Assembly (NCBI RefSeq): GCF_000150275.1
Contig: NW_002060967.1
Coordinates: 310,001-374,000, forward strand
DNA: 64,000 nucleotides
Reading direction: 5' to 3'
Source: Trichoplax adhaerens
Lineage: Eukaryota; Placozoa; Uniplacotomia; Trichoplacea; Trichoplacidae
Shown here: positions 27,481 to 38,715 of the stretch, piece after piece
Layout: every line of letters starts with the position of its first letter
How positions within the stretch are numbered: the first letter of the stretch is position 1
The notes under the pieces: generated by a model
Database searches by the model: none
The model's input: the letters and a program-made list of their open reading frames with translations, nothing else
What the model was told of the DNA's origin: nothing
Made by a program: the position numbers and the translations under genes

Positions 27481-28100
27481 CTCATCTTAATTCATAGTAA
27501 GTGATGGAGGAGTCTCCATAGTACCTACTCGTCTACGCAAAGTAACACGAGTGCAGTCATCATCCTCTTCCAATCTAGCATCATTTTCTACTTCAAGTGT
27601 TTGTGTAATTGTGTCAACGGCAAACTAAGTCCATTATCGCCGAGTCATCTAACCCTCCATCTGCAAAAGTACTCCATTGAGGATCGAGTAAGCTATTAGC
27701 GAAATAGGACGAGTGGGATCTATTGCAGTTCCTCTGAGTGAGTGTTGATCAATGGCTGGGTGACCTATTGTTCTGGCAATCAAGTTCACAAGTTTGACCT
27801 AATGGAGGCGCTGAGAGGTTTACCCTATCGTTTACCTCTTGGAATTTGACCTGGAAATGCAATACTGGCCCCCAAGTGTCTGAGTGCATCCTATAGACTT
27901 GTGGCCTGCATTCGTCAGCGATCATCTAGTAGGGTTTCCATTCATCAATAATCATTTTCTCTCTACCCACTATTTGTGGTCTCCATTTTTTTTTTTCCCT
28001 TGTCCCTGCTCCCTTTGACTCCACTGTGCAGCGCGTCATTTTACGATCAAGCGACGGCACATGGTAGAGTGAAGGTTGTATGAGAGGGTGATGTGTAATG
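27481..28100. other. Non-coding spacer between two repeat blocks
   Basis: No gene or repeat family was recognised. The stretch is less AT-rich than its surroundings and contains a T-run at about 27988. It ends where the TACTG-rich block starts. Confidence 0.4.
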
Positions 28101-28104
28101 CCGA

Positions 28105-28200
28105 CTGAATGCCCATACAGTACTGTACTGTACACTGTACAGTCCTAATCACTGTACTGTATTGTACTGTACTGTACTGTACTGTACTGTACTGTACGAT
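28105..28200. repeat. GTACT/TACTG pentanucleotide microsatellite
   Basis: The run of TACTG units is nearly perfect at about 28158-28196, with shorter interrupted runs from 28115. GTAC is self-complementary, so the tract reads almost the same on both strands and can form cruciform or slipped structures. Confidence 0.9.
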
Positions 28201-28439
28201 GTGCTTATTATTAATGAATTAATCATGAATGAATTCTTCCGATATTAACTATACTGTACAGTGTACTGTGTCCAGTATGTTGATAGATAAAGAACACTAT
28301 TAAAGCCTTAATTAATTAAAATCCTGTTTTTCCATACCTGAAAACAATCAACACATTGTACTGTACTAAGCAGTCTACATTATACAACAGCGACTACGAA
28401 AGGGAGATTTTCCCTTTTAGTAGTCCTTGTTCCACATTC

Positions 28440-29155
28440 ACTGTACAGTACAGTACAATGGGTTTTTTTTCCAGGTCACACGAAACCAGAGTGTCACACT
28501 GTACTGTGGGTCACTGCGTTGTAGCGTCAATGAGTGTACAGCGAGACTAGTCACACTACAACTGTAGTGACTACTGTACAGTACACTCACTCTCACTCTT
28601 GTCATACTGTACAGTACTGGACTGTGTGCAGTACTGCAGTCTGCAGTGGCACTGCTGACGATACGATGTCATGCCATCCAATGTCCTACCGTCCATGGCT
28701 GCACGTACTCACACAGTACTGTGGGTCACTGCGTTGTAGTGTCACTGAGTGTACAGTGACACTACAACTGTAGTGACTACTGTACAGTACAGTACAGTAC
28801 TGTACACACAGGACGTACAGTACAGTACTTTACACTCACTCTCCCTCTTGTCGTACTGTACGGGACTGTGTGCACTGTGCAGTAGCACTGCCGACGATAC
28901 CATGTCATGCCATCCAATGTCCTACCGTCCATGGCTGTACGTACTCACACAGTACTGTGGGTCACTGCGTTGTAGTGACTACTGTACAGTACAGTACAGT
29001 ACTGTACACACAGGACGTACTGTACTTTACACTCACTCTCCCTCTTGTCGTACTGTACGGGACTGTGTGCACTGTGCAGTGAGTGTGCAGTAGCACTGCC
29101 GACGATACCATGTCATGCCATCCAATGTCCTACCGTCCATGGCTGCACGTACTCG
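28440..29155. repeat. GTAC-rich tandem array, unit about 208-236 bp
   Basis: The unit has a CAGTACTGTGGGTCACTGCGTTGTAG block, a GTAGTGACTACTGTACAGTAC palindromic block, a CACTCACTCTC(C/A)CTCTTGTC block and a GACGATAC.ATGTCATGCC block leading to CCATCCAATGTCC and CCGTCCATGGCTG. The GACGATAC anchor is at 28657, 28893 and 29101. Copies are very similar, so amplification is fairly recent. Three overlapping Cys-rich open frames (28356-29093) follow the repeat and are not taken as genes. Confidence 0.88.
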
Positions 29156-32100
29156 TGAAAGGAAGGGCTGCAATTAAAAGACTGTTTGCGCGACCGCTTC
29201 CTTTCCATTCTTCATTATTAGGATTAGAATAAATTACAAGGCAAGCCCAAAGGGAACACAAGCCATTTTTTTCCCTTATTAATTGATTGAAAATCAACAA
29301 GAGATCCTGAAAATAAGGTAAGCTAATGGAGGGATAGATCGTGTTGAGCCCACCGAGGCAATTGTTTTTCTTTCGCTTGAAAACGGTCTATGGACAACAT
29401 TTTCACTGCACGGTCAATTTTTCAATGGACTACGTAGTGCGTAGTGTAAAATGACAGACAGGAGAAAGAAAAAATGCAAAGGTGCTCTCGAACTGACTGT
29501 GTAAGGTCGTTGACGATTTGAAAGTTGCACCATGTAATTGGGGCTATGTGGCTGGCTTTCAAGGAGAGTTTATACAGTAGTCAGAAATTCTCCCTTGGCA
29601 GGTCTAGTCAAGGGAGTGCTTTCCACATTTTTTTTTCTCCTTTTTTGGACTCGACAATGGATGTCATCTGATTCATGAACAGTGGTGAAGGTCTTAAGCT
29701 GAGTCCATGTTGCGTTTAGTAGCAGGATGCATAGGTAGACTAAGAATTTCATGTGATCGATTTGGCTGGTATTCATGCTCCTTGATTTGGGGTAAGGTGA
29801 TGATGCAGTACATCATCATGCAATGATCTCGACAAGAACAATCAACTTATCCAACACCTAGCTCGTAAGACTTGGCGTACTTGTTTGCTAACTTGTACAA
29901 TATTTCACTCCATGGACAATAGTGTACGCTACTCCCATTTTAAACTCCCTTATTATCCAGCATTGCAAGTACAATCAAACCATTTTTTTTATCCCATGCA
30001 ATATCGTAGCAACATGGAAAAACTAGCTCATGTGTTGTACCCTAGCGATCAGTCATCGGATGCACCGCTAGTTCTCTTCTCTCTTCATACTGCTACTTGT
30101 GAATGAGCAATCACCAATACGTCATGACTGAGAAGGTGAGCATGTGGAAAGTATTGCACAAATGCATTCATTAGAAATGATGCTGTTACCTTTTCTTCCT
30201 TTAAAACCATCAATAAGCCATCGTGTCCAGCAGTAGTGGCATGAATAATCAAAAATTCCTATGCTTTTCCACACAATCACTACACTGTAAAGTACTATAG
30301 TGTATAGTATTCGCACATTTCAATATCCTCACGGATAGATCTTCTATTGGTTAATGTCGATTCCTCGAAATAACGACGAGATTAGGACCTATCAAGTGTA
30401 AAATAAATAAATAAATAAACAATCAAATAAAGATATGGCCAATCCATCGACTGTATCTATACTACAATATTTTTCCTACCATAACAACGTGCAACCGCCT
30501 CATTCCTCTACAATACATTATCATCAACGGAGAATGTCAGTTGGAATTTAATAATGGACAAACTCGCCTGTACGATCCTCATGCAGCAATAGTCTAGACC
30601 ATTACAGGCTAGCTAGTACGTTGTACTGGTGTATGCTAGAATCTCTAGGGCTACCTCTATCGTCGATCATCATCACACATCAGCTTGCACTTTGCTAATG
30701 AGGGAATTGATCTAATCTTGATCAATACCCTCGCAAAGGACTCTTTAGTCATACCACATTTGATGATCAAGTTAATTCAATTCTACTGACTCTCTGGATC
30801 GCTATACAAATAACATTTTCAAACTAGAATCAACCATTTCTAGCCCTACACCATCACAGAACTTACAACTAGACATGGATTTATGCTTAAACTGATAATC
30901 ATCATGGCGCTCAATAAGCAAACTATGGATAATTATTTATCATTAACTTCAGTCTGCCTTTTTCAACGCCCACTCAGCTTGGCTATTAACACTCTTCTGG
31001 ATATTGTCTACGGATAGAAATATTATTCTAATGGATGTTGTAGCGAGGGGCTTTCTACTCCAGTAGACGTTGCCATCACCACGGCTAGTTCGAGATTGAA
31101 TAATTACTGTACAGATGATGGATTACTAGCTGGATCGAGCCGACATTGGCTCATAGACCATTGCTTTGATTGATGCGGAAAGAGAGTCTCGATCGCTTGC
31201 GATGGCTAGACGTCTCGGAATATTGTACTTAGCCTAGTAGAAATTTTATACTATACCGACTTGACTGATCTCTTGCTTGCGCCTATAAATCCTGACAGTA
31301 GAGAGTACATTTACAAGGCAACTACCATCATCCTGCCAACTCCAACGTGAAAATCCGCAACTATTGTGTCGCAGTTTTCGCTAAGTCATTATCCATTTTG
31401 ACTGATGATAACGACTAAATTTGTATGATTGGCAAACAGCCGGCAATTCTTTCTAATTCATTAAACATATTAAGCCGAGTGATCAAAAGCTTAAAATTTC
31501 CCATTTTCGTCATGCATTTTAATCAAGCGGCACCATAGTGTAATTGAAATAATACAGGATACTGTATAATACAGTATACTGCTCTAGTCCTGAATACTGT
31601 CCAAGACAATTGTTGTTTCATTAATTAGAAATTAAACTTGAGTTAGTGAGCGTTTGCCAAAGATTTTTTTTAAATTCATTTCCTTTATCATATCGAAGAC
31701 TACTCATCACTTCGTGCAGATATTTTTAGCCCAAAAATTGGACCATGTTTATATGGCGACATTTTCAGCCAAGTTTTACCATATTGCATGGAGGCATTGT
31801 TTAGTAAAGTTTTGCGATGTCGCATGGGACATTTTCAGCCAAGTTTGAGACTTGCATGGAAACATTTTCAGCAAAGCCTTGCCAAGTGATTCGATGGCTG
31901 ATGATAATAATGATTATTAAAATGATGTCCTGTCAAGGTTACCATTTTTGAACTCTTTTGTATTGGTACAGTACTAAAGTAGCTAAAGGAATACTACAAG
32001 ATCGAAAAATGATCGGTCAAATAGTAAATCATCCATGATCGAGTCACGCGTTAGTTAAGCACTCTACTAGGGATAGCTGATTGTGTCGATTGATTTTGCC

Positions 32101-32847
32101 CAACAATTTTTCTACCCACCATTCGACATTTGTAGCTTTCATTGTAAAGCATAGCCATATGAGTAATTACACTGCCAAATACAGTATACTGTAGTAGTTC
32201 AAATTACGATCATATCAAGGAACTCGCTAAATAATATGACCGATTTCTTTATTTCATGTACAGAGTTCAATTAGTCTGCAACGCATTAATCATTGGTCAG
32301 AGAATTTGAAGGTGAATTTCTTATCCTTCTAAACTTGTGTCTTACTGATAAATGGCATAAAAATAGAGCAGGTATGGTAGAAGTCCGTATGCGGGATAAA
32401 GATACTATCTCAAAGCCTCAACGATCTCACTCGCATTTAAGGGATACTGTAATACTACAGCCCAATAGGCCAATACGATCGATGCACAACAAATATCAGC
32501 GACGACTAAACTTTTCCTAGTCCCTACAAATAGTCAATTTCAGGAAAAAACCCAATGTAGCAATCTTTACGATTCTTTTATTGTGGAAGAAGAGTTTAGA
32601 TCTGAGCAGCTGACGTAATCAGCAAGCTTTATTGTACTGTACGTACTAATTTAAAATAAATAATTTGTCCACGTACTTTGCAGTACTATAGCCTGGTAGT
32701 AACCGTATAAATTTATAAAATTTCAAAACCTACAAAACAAGAATTGAATCTTGTCCAATGCTATATTATGACAAAATAAATAATAATCATTGAAAGCTTT
32801 TTTTATTTTTGGGATAGAAATGATAATTTATTTTGTTTTTATTGTAG
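29156..32847. other. Intergenic region upstream of the fatty acyl-CoA reductase gene
   Basis: No confident exon was found in 3.7 kb. A minus-strand open frame at 29570-29776 has a signal-peptide-like start and is listed separately. Around 31760-31885 there are two or three loose copies of a short motif, GACATTTTCAGCCAAGTTT. The reductase coding sequence begins right after an acceptor-like TTGTAG at 32847, so a non-coding first exon probably lies somewhere here. Confidence 0.45.
29570..29776 (-). CDS. Small open frame with signal-peptide-like start, possible secreted peptide precursor exon
   Basis: The frame encodes 68 residues. A Met at residue 9 begins MKFLVYLCILLLNATW, which reads as a short secretory signal with a hydrophobic core. 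After it comes a hydrophilic tail with a strongly basic KRRKK cluster, a possible prohormone-convertase site. The frame ends near a GTATAA that could be a donor, so it might be a first exon. No family was recognised, there is no supporting repeat of a mature peptide, and chance remains a fair explanation in 3.7 kb of non-coding DNA. Confidence 0.2.
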   Translation of the reverse strand: MNTSQIDHMKFLVYLCILLLNATWTQLKTFTTVHESDDIHCRVQKRRKKNVESTPLTRPAKGEFLTTV

Positions 32848-32852
32848 TCATT

Positions 32853-35800
32853 ATGAAACCTGGTGAAGGAAGTAATAATGGTACATCGGCAAGTAAAGAA
32901 GCTGGAGACAAGCAATGCACAGGTATCAATAAATTATGGTAGAAATAAGTTCACTACATTGAAGTTATAATTGATCTATCAAAACTGATAATTAATGATT
33001 TCGATATATTGTCCACCTGAGCCGCGATAGAGTATTTCTTCCTATTATACGAGTATACGTATTCAATATCGATTTCTGTACATAACTACTGCACTGAAAT
33101 TATTTATAGTATGGTATCTCAGCTTTGTAATTGCGCAATTATGGTTGCAACAAACTGAATTTATTACGCTTAAACTCTACAGTACACCAGGGAACGTTAA
33201 CATAAACTTTTTAATCCTTACTATAGCTAGTTGTTGCACTGAAATTCATCATAGTATGGTATCTCTGCATTATAATTACGCAGTCATGGTTGCCACAAAC
33301 TGAGTATATTACGTTTGAAATCTACACTGTGATTGTTAGCAAATATTTAATTTTGAACCTACACGTATACAATGCATACATGCAATGTACTGAATTGTTT
33401 CACCTATTTTACGATTGGCAGTCGTTACGCTAATTGACTATTTGAATTAAGAACAGTTTGATCATACGAGTTAATGTAAACAGTTGTCGGGTCAAAATAT
33501 TCTTATTTCGTGTAAGGATGAACTTATTATTCTCTATGGATGCTCTACATGATACTGTACAAGTTTAGTTCTTCAACAATTAGAAATGTCATTTAATGCG
33601 TCTCGGATAATTCTCACATTAACTGTAGTCTGTGATTACTAGTGTATTAAAGAAATAATTAATAACTTGCCATTTTTCACCATAATTCGTGTCAACAGTA
33701 TCTTCTTGGTACAACAATATACACTATTTAATTTCCATCGCTTGTAATAGACCCTAACCTATGCTGTAATGTTGACTGGTGAATTATTACTTACTAAATT
33801 TATAGAGTCTATGCCTCCCTCAATTAAACATTTGTATGCTGGACAAACAATATTTATAACTGGCGTATCTGGTTTCCTTGGCAAGGCATTGTTGGAAAAA
33901 TTGTTACGTGTTGCACCCAATATAGAAAGGATTTATGTTTTACTCAGACCTAAGAAAGGTCAACAACCCACAGAAAGATTGAAAACTATTCTACAAACTA
34001 AGGTGATAATTTCATGCATCCCTATGAAGGAATATATACTTAATTGATAATTCGTTTAGAAAGGATGCTCTTAATTATTCTGAAGTTGTATAAATGTATA
34101 AATTAACGGCAGTCTATTAATAAATTGGTAACAGCATATGTTACTACTAACCAACTAGAACAATGCAATTTTAACTAGGAATGTATTACTATAGTACTAG
34201 AAGTATTATCTACTTTAATGTAGTAACGTATAATATTTTAAATTATAAACCTTGATAATAAAATAGAATTGAGTTTAGCCTGCTACTAGTGCCAGTAGAC
34301 CTATTTCATTTAAGATAGATACGTACGTATGAACTAAATTAGCACAAGTTGTTACTGAAAGCTGTATTATTTCATCGATTACGGTATGGGATTGTGCATG
34401 GTATCATTTGACAAACTTTGAGAATGAAGCGTAAGAACATATAATTCCTACGTTCACTTGTATTAATTAAAATACATAGGATGACAACTATTGAAAAATA
34501 CCCGTATAATGAGTAATAGCAACGGCTGAGATACATAATTTTATGTACTGTCTATATTTTTAGCTCTTTGACAGCATTAGAGAAGCTTCACCAAACTTCA
34601 CTGAGAAGGTTATTCCAATATTTGGCGATATTACACTTGAAAATTATGGTATATGTGAATCCGACTTGTGTGATATAATTGCAAACACAGACATAGTGTT
34701 TCATGTAGCTGCTACAATCAAATTTGATGAACTACTACGGTAAATGTGGCATCATACAGCGGTATTAATTTATTAGATAAATACAGTACTTGGCTGGATT
34801 TTATGTGTTTGGATTGACTACAGGCAAAGTTGTGATGTATTTTTTTTTATACGAGTTTTCACAATTATCAAAGCAAAGTACTAGACAGATATAGAACATA
34901 TCTTTATTTCATTAGTGAAAGATGAGTGTAGAGTGATAAATTGTAGATTGTTATGCTTATAAATGTAGCGAAATACTTCTTGCACTGCTATTATCGTAAT
35001 GAAGTCTCATATGCATATTTTGTAAAGACATATAGCTAAACAATCTTAGTATAAATTGTAGACTGTAAACCTATGAAGTAATGTAAAGTTGTGTTGCTAT
35101 CATCCTATTTAAGTCTAATATTTTTAATTTGTGCCCTCTTAGCAAATCTATTTTGCAAAATGTAGTAAGCGTTCAAACTATGATCCGGATTTGTAAACGA
35201 ATGCCCAAGTTAAAGGTATTATACTGCATGAACTTGACAATTTATGATGTAACATTTGTCACTATTGAATATATGTGCACAATATTTACGTGCTCAATAC
35301 TTGCAGCAGCTTATAGTAACAGTTGTAACACTCAGTAATCTTTATATCCATCACCCTGTACGAGTATTTATGATAGAATTATAGTCTGCTTAGTTAATAG
35401 TTAGTACTTAGGAAAGCATCAATACTTCATTTGAACGACCTATATAGATTTATTTTTAACTTTAACCTATTACTATTTCTGCTATAACAAGAGCTATGTA
35501 CACGTATCTACGGCCTTTTGCAATACGGATAAAGAAGTAATTGAAGAAGTCATATATTCAGATATCGTTCCACCTCAAAAATTAATTGATGCAATGAGGT
35601 ATAAAATTTTCTCAAACTTTATTCAGTTATAATGATTTTAATATCGATGTGCTTTACCTAAACTTAATAGCCGTACTCTATGGAATAAGATCAGATAATA
35701 TATTAATTGTTTTAATTTGATAGTTGGATGGACGACGACATGATAAGCCAGGTAACACCAAAATTATTGGGAAGACTACCAAATACCTACACATTTACTA

Positions 35801-37372
35801 AGAAATTAGCTGAGATTGTTATCGCTACGGAAGGTTTAAATCTTCCAATAGCCATTGTTAGACCTTCTATAATTGGAGCTTCTTGGAAAGAGCCTGTTTC
35901 TGTAAGTACATATTTTAATTGATATGTCCAACAACGATGACCCTGGTATTGATATTTAGTATTCACCTCAGGGATGGATAGACAATTATTATGGTGGGAC
36001 AGCAGCGATGGTTTTGGTTCGTAAATACAGAAACATTACATTTGACTGAGCATAAAGAAAGTCGAATAATAGTTTGTTGATGATAATCTGATAATCTCGA
36101 TTAGGTTGCGAAGGGCTTACTACGTCGAATTGTTGCCAAAGAGAAATGCAAAGCTGATTTAGTTCCAGTCGACTATACTGTCAACATGCTTATAGCTGCT
36201 TGTTGGCATGCAGTGCATGCTTCGAAGCAGCAGACTCCTTTAATCTACAACTGTTGTAGTTCGCCAGACAATCCTTTTGTATGGGGGAGTTGGTTATCTT
36301 TAACCCTGAAGAATTCCTATGAATTTCCGCATGATCAAGTATTTAGAATGCCATCTTGTTCAATGAATGGCGAAACCAAGTAAGTACTACGAATCGATGT
36401 AGTATACTTCAGAAATTGGAGTAAGTTCATATTCATCAGCCAGTGAGTTCCATATTGGACTCACGGTTACTCAAAACTTTCGTTTTCTATCTGTAGCCGA
36501 TTTCATCTATTTATGCAACACTGGGTTCCGGCATACATTGTGGATGCATGGCGTTTTGTGTGTGGCAAAAAACCAAGGTATAACTGCAAAAAGTAGACTT
36601 TTATATTTTTTGTTTTATGCAGCAAAGTATTAATTTACCATCAAATTGATTAACCATTTACCTTTTAGGTTAATAAATGAGTATGATCGCATTCACAGAT
36701 CTATGACTGCCTTTGAGTATTTTACGTGCACAGAATTTAAGGTATTACTACTAACTATACAAGTGAAATTATTTTAATGGTTGGTGATCTTTTATTTTGA
36801 TATTGATTCACAATAAGAGTGATTTTTGGTTTACAGTGGACTAACAAGAATGCTAAAAAACTGTGGCAAACTATGACACCAGAAGATCATAAGGTAAATT
36901 TTTTGTGCTCTTATGCTCTAATACTTCTACTATGTAACATTAATCAGCCAGTAAACTGTATGATTTTCTGATAGTATTATAGAAAATTTAGTCTCTCCTT
37001 TCCTATTATTTTCTAGGAATTTCCATTCGATTTCACTGAACTGAATTGGGAATCATATATCTCGAATTATTGTATTGGTATTAAAAGATATTTAATGAAT
37101 GAAGACTTATCTAACCTTCCTCAAGCAAAAAAGAAAATGGCTAGGTAAATTTTATATTTTAAAAGCTTCAGAATTTGCACAGTATCTGTAAAATGATGAT
37201 TTATAACCTATTGTTTAGGCGACAACATATACGATGGGGTACTTATGCTCTTCTTGTCTTCATAATTTGGCGCGTCATATTTTCAAAATCGATGTGGGAT
37301 AAGTCGTTATGGCTTTCTCGTATAAATACATACCTTAAAACAACGAGGACTTTACTACTGATATCACCATAA
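32853..37372 (+). CDS. FAR1: Fatty acyl-CoA reductase (alcohol-forming), FAR1/FAR2 type
   Basis: It reduces fatty acyl-CoA with NADPH to fatty alcohol, for wax esters and ether lipids; animal forms are anchored at peroxisomes. Thirteen coding exons join in frame: 32853-32922, 33806-34002, 34564-34739, 35143-35215, 35492-35598, 35724-35901, 35972-36016, 36105-36379, 36497-36577, 36669-36741, 36837-36893, 37017-37144 and 37219-37372. They give 537 residues against about 515 in mammals. Residues 42-49 are the TGVSGFLG dinucleotide-binding loop. YVHVSTA and the SDR-type YTFTK (Tyr230, Lys234) are present. [11 protein letters not shown] and the [13 protein letters not shown] block match the family. 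The C-terminal FAR_C region ends in a hydrophobic segment (YALLVFIIW). The hydrophilic first 22 residues, from exon 1, are not conserved. An alternative start at 33769, read without splicing to exon 1, cannot be excluded. FAR1 versus FAR2 is not resolvable. Confidence 0.93.
33089..33332. repeat. Two-copy tandem duplication inside FAR intron 1
   Basis: A ~97 bp segment starting TGCACTGAAATT at 33089 recurs at 33235. Both copies share ATAGTATGGTATCTC, TAATT.CGCA.T.ATGGTTGC.ACAAACTGA and a closing TCTACA. The copies are about 85 percent alike and 146 bp apart. Confidence 0.7.
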
Positions 37373-37599
37373 GCCTTAGAGTGTGATATAGGTTAGGATA
37401 TTACAGTACAATCCATTACTTCCCTTTATTTAGCATTTGTTCAATACTGAGAGTTGCGATGCTGTCGAAAACAAAACACATACTGATAAGAGGAAAGGAA
37501 ATCATTGAATATTTCCATGAAATTTTTATTTTGTGCTGCAATTAATATTAATTACATGAAAATCGAAACTATCGTTGAAAATTGGTAAAAAGTATACCG

Positions 37600-37605
37600 A
37601 ATAAA
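37600..37605 (+). terminator. Candidate polyadenylation signal for the FAR gene
   Basis: A canonical AATAAA, followed by an A-run, lies about 230 bases after the FAR stop codon. The A-run may make it fortuitous, and further AATAAA-like words are common in this AT-rich spacer. Confidence 0.3.
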
Positions 37606-38682
37606 AAAAAAAACTTTTAAAAGTCATTTGTATAACCAGTAGAGTGGATTTTACGCCCATACAAAGTATTTCTATAGTATTAGAAAATTGTTTTTAATGT
37701 AGTAATGAATAACTGTACTTGTTTGTTTACTTTGTATGCTAATATGAAAACGTTCCTCTTTATTGCTATACGTAGGGTATATACAATACTGTAGATTATA
37801 ATTACTACTAATAGTTTTAATCAATTAATGATAAAATACGATACATTTTTGATTGAGTAAATATATATTAAATACTCTCTTAACATATACCTTGATATAT
37901 TAGAATCACTGCGGTATCTCGATGAGTATACTGTATGCTATGCTGCGGTGCATTCCATGGTAATTATTGTAATAATATTTATTTCAGTCAACTGTATCTA
38001 AATTTCGAATGTGATTCTCGAAATCTACACACATCATTGTTAGCCTATCAAATAATTTATGACAACTGATACACAAACACGTATTCCAGTAACAATTGTA
38101 GTGATGTAGATCAGCATATTTTGGTATTTAAACTACGTAATTGCTTGGTTAATTATGCTTTCTGTTCGGGATAAAATCTATAGCTATATTTAGTAGTTTG
38201 TATCTAAAAGATTTGATAATTATAATCGGAGCTTTTATAGCACAACCTTTATCAATAAATATGTTTACATATTTGAATGGGAAGGAAACCTATCGTTATG
38301 TTGTATTGTATGTTAAAGGAGTACAGATAATCGAAATTTCTTTCTGGGCTCTATATCTACAAAGTTATTTCATATGCAGTTTCTGAAATTGGTACTTTAT
38401 TTAAAAAATATCTCATCCAATAATGATATACAAATACGATTGATCCAGATTTCAAAACCGTGGAAAAATTTTTAAATTTTACACTGATTAATAACAATTA
38501 TTCCTTGTATATAACAGGGACTACTTAACCAAAATAGACCCTGTTTACATAGTCGGAAGTCCTGGTATACAGTTGAGTTCTTAATACAAAACTAGTTCAA
38601 TTTCCCTATATATACTTGAAGGAAAAATGTAATAATAATCAAAGTGGACAAGGACCGCTTGATACACTAATACGATCTATAA

Positions 38683-38688
38683 TTTATT
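38683..38688 (-). terminator. Candidate polyadenylation signal for EOGT
   Basis: TTTATT on the plus strand reads AATAAA on the minus strand. It lies about 28 bases beyond the EOGT stop codon at 38716-38718, which would imply a very short 3' UTR. Confidence 0.35.
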
Positions 38689-38715
38689 ATTCAATATTCG
38701 TTCATTCAGACTAGG

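Larger units (their letters stand above)
37373..38715. other. Spacer between the convergent FAR and EOGT genes
   Basis: The spacer should contain both 3' UTRs. It is AT-rich with no supported exon; the open frame at 38198-38386 shows no family features. Candidate polyadenylation signals are present for both genes. Confidence 0.55.

Noticed and set aside
28356-29093. Cys-rich overlapping open frames that could look like secreted or toxin-like peptides
   Set aside because: The Cys codons come from the TACTGTAC-rich tandem unit, the frames repeat with the unit, and none has a credible signal peptide.
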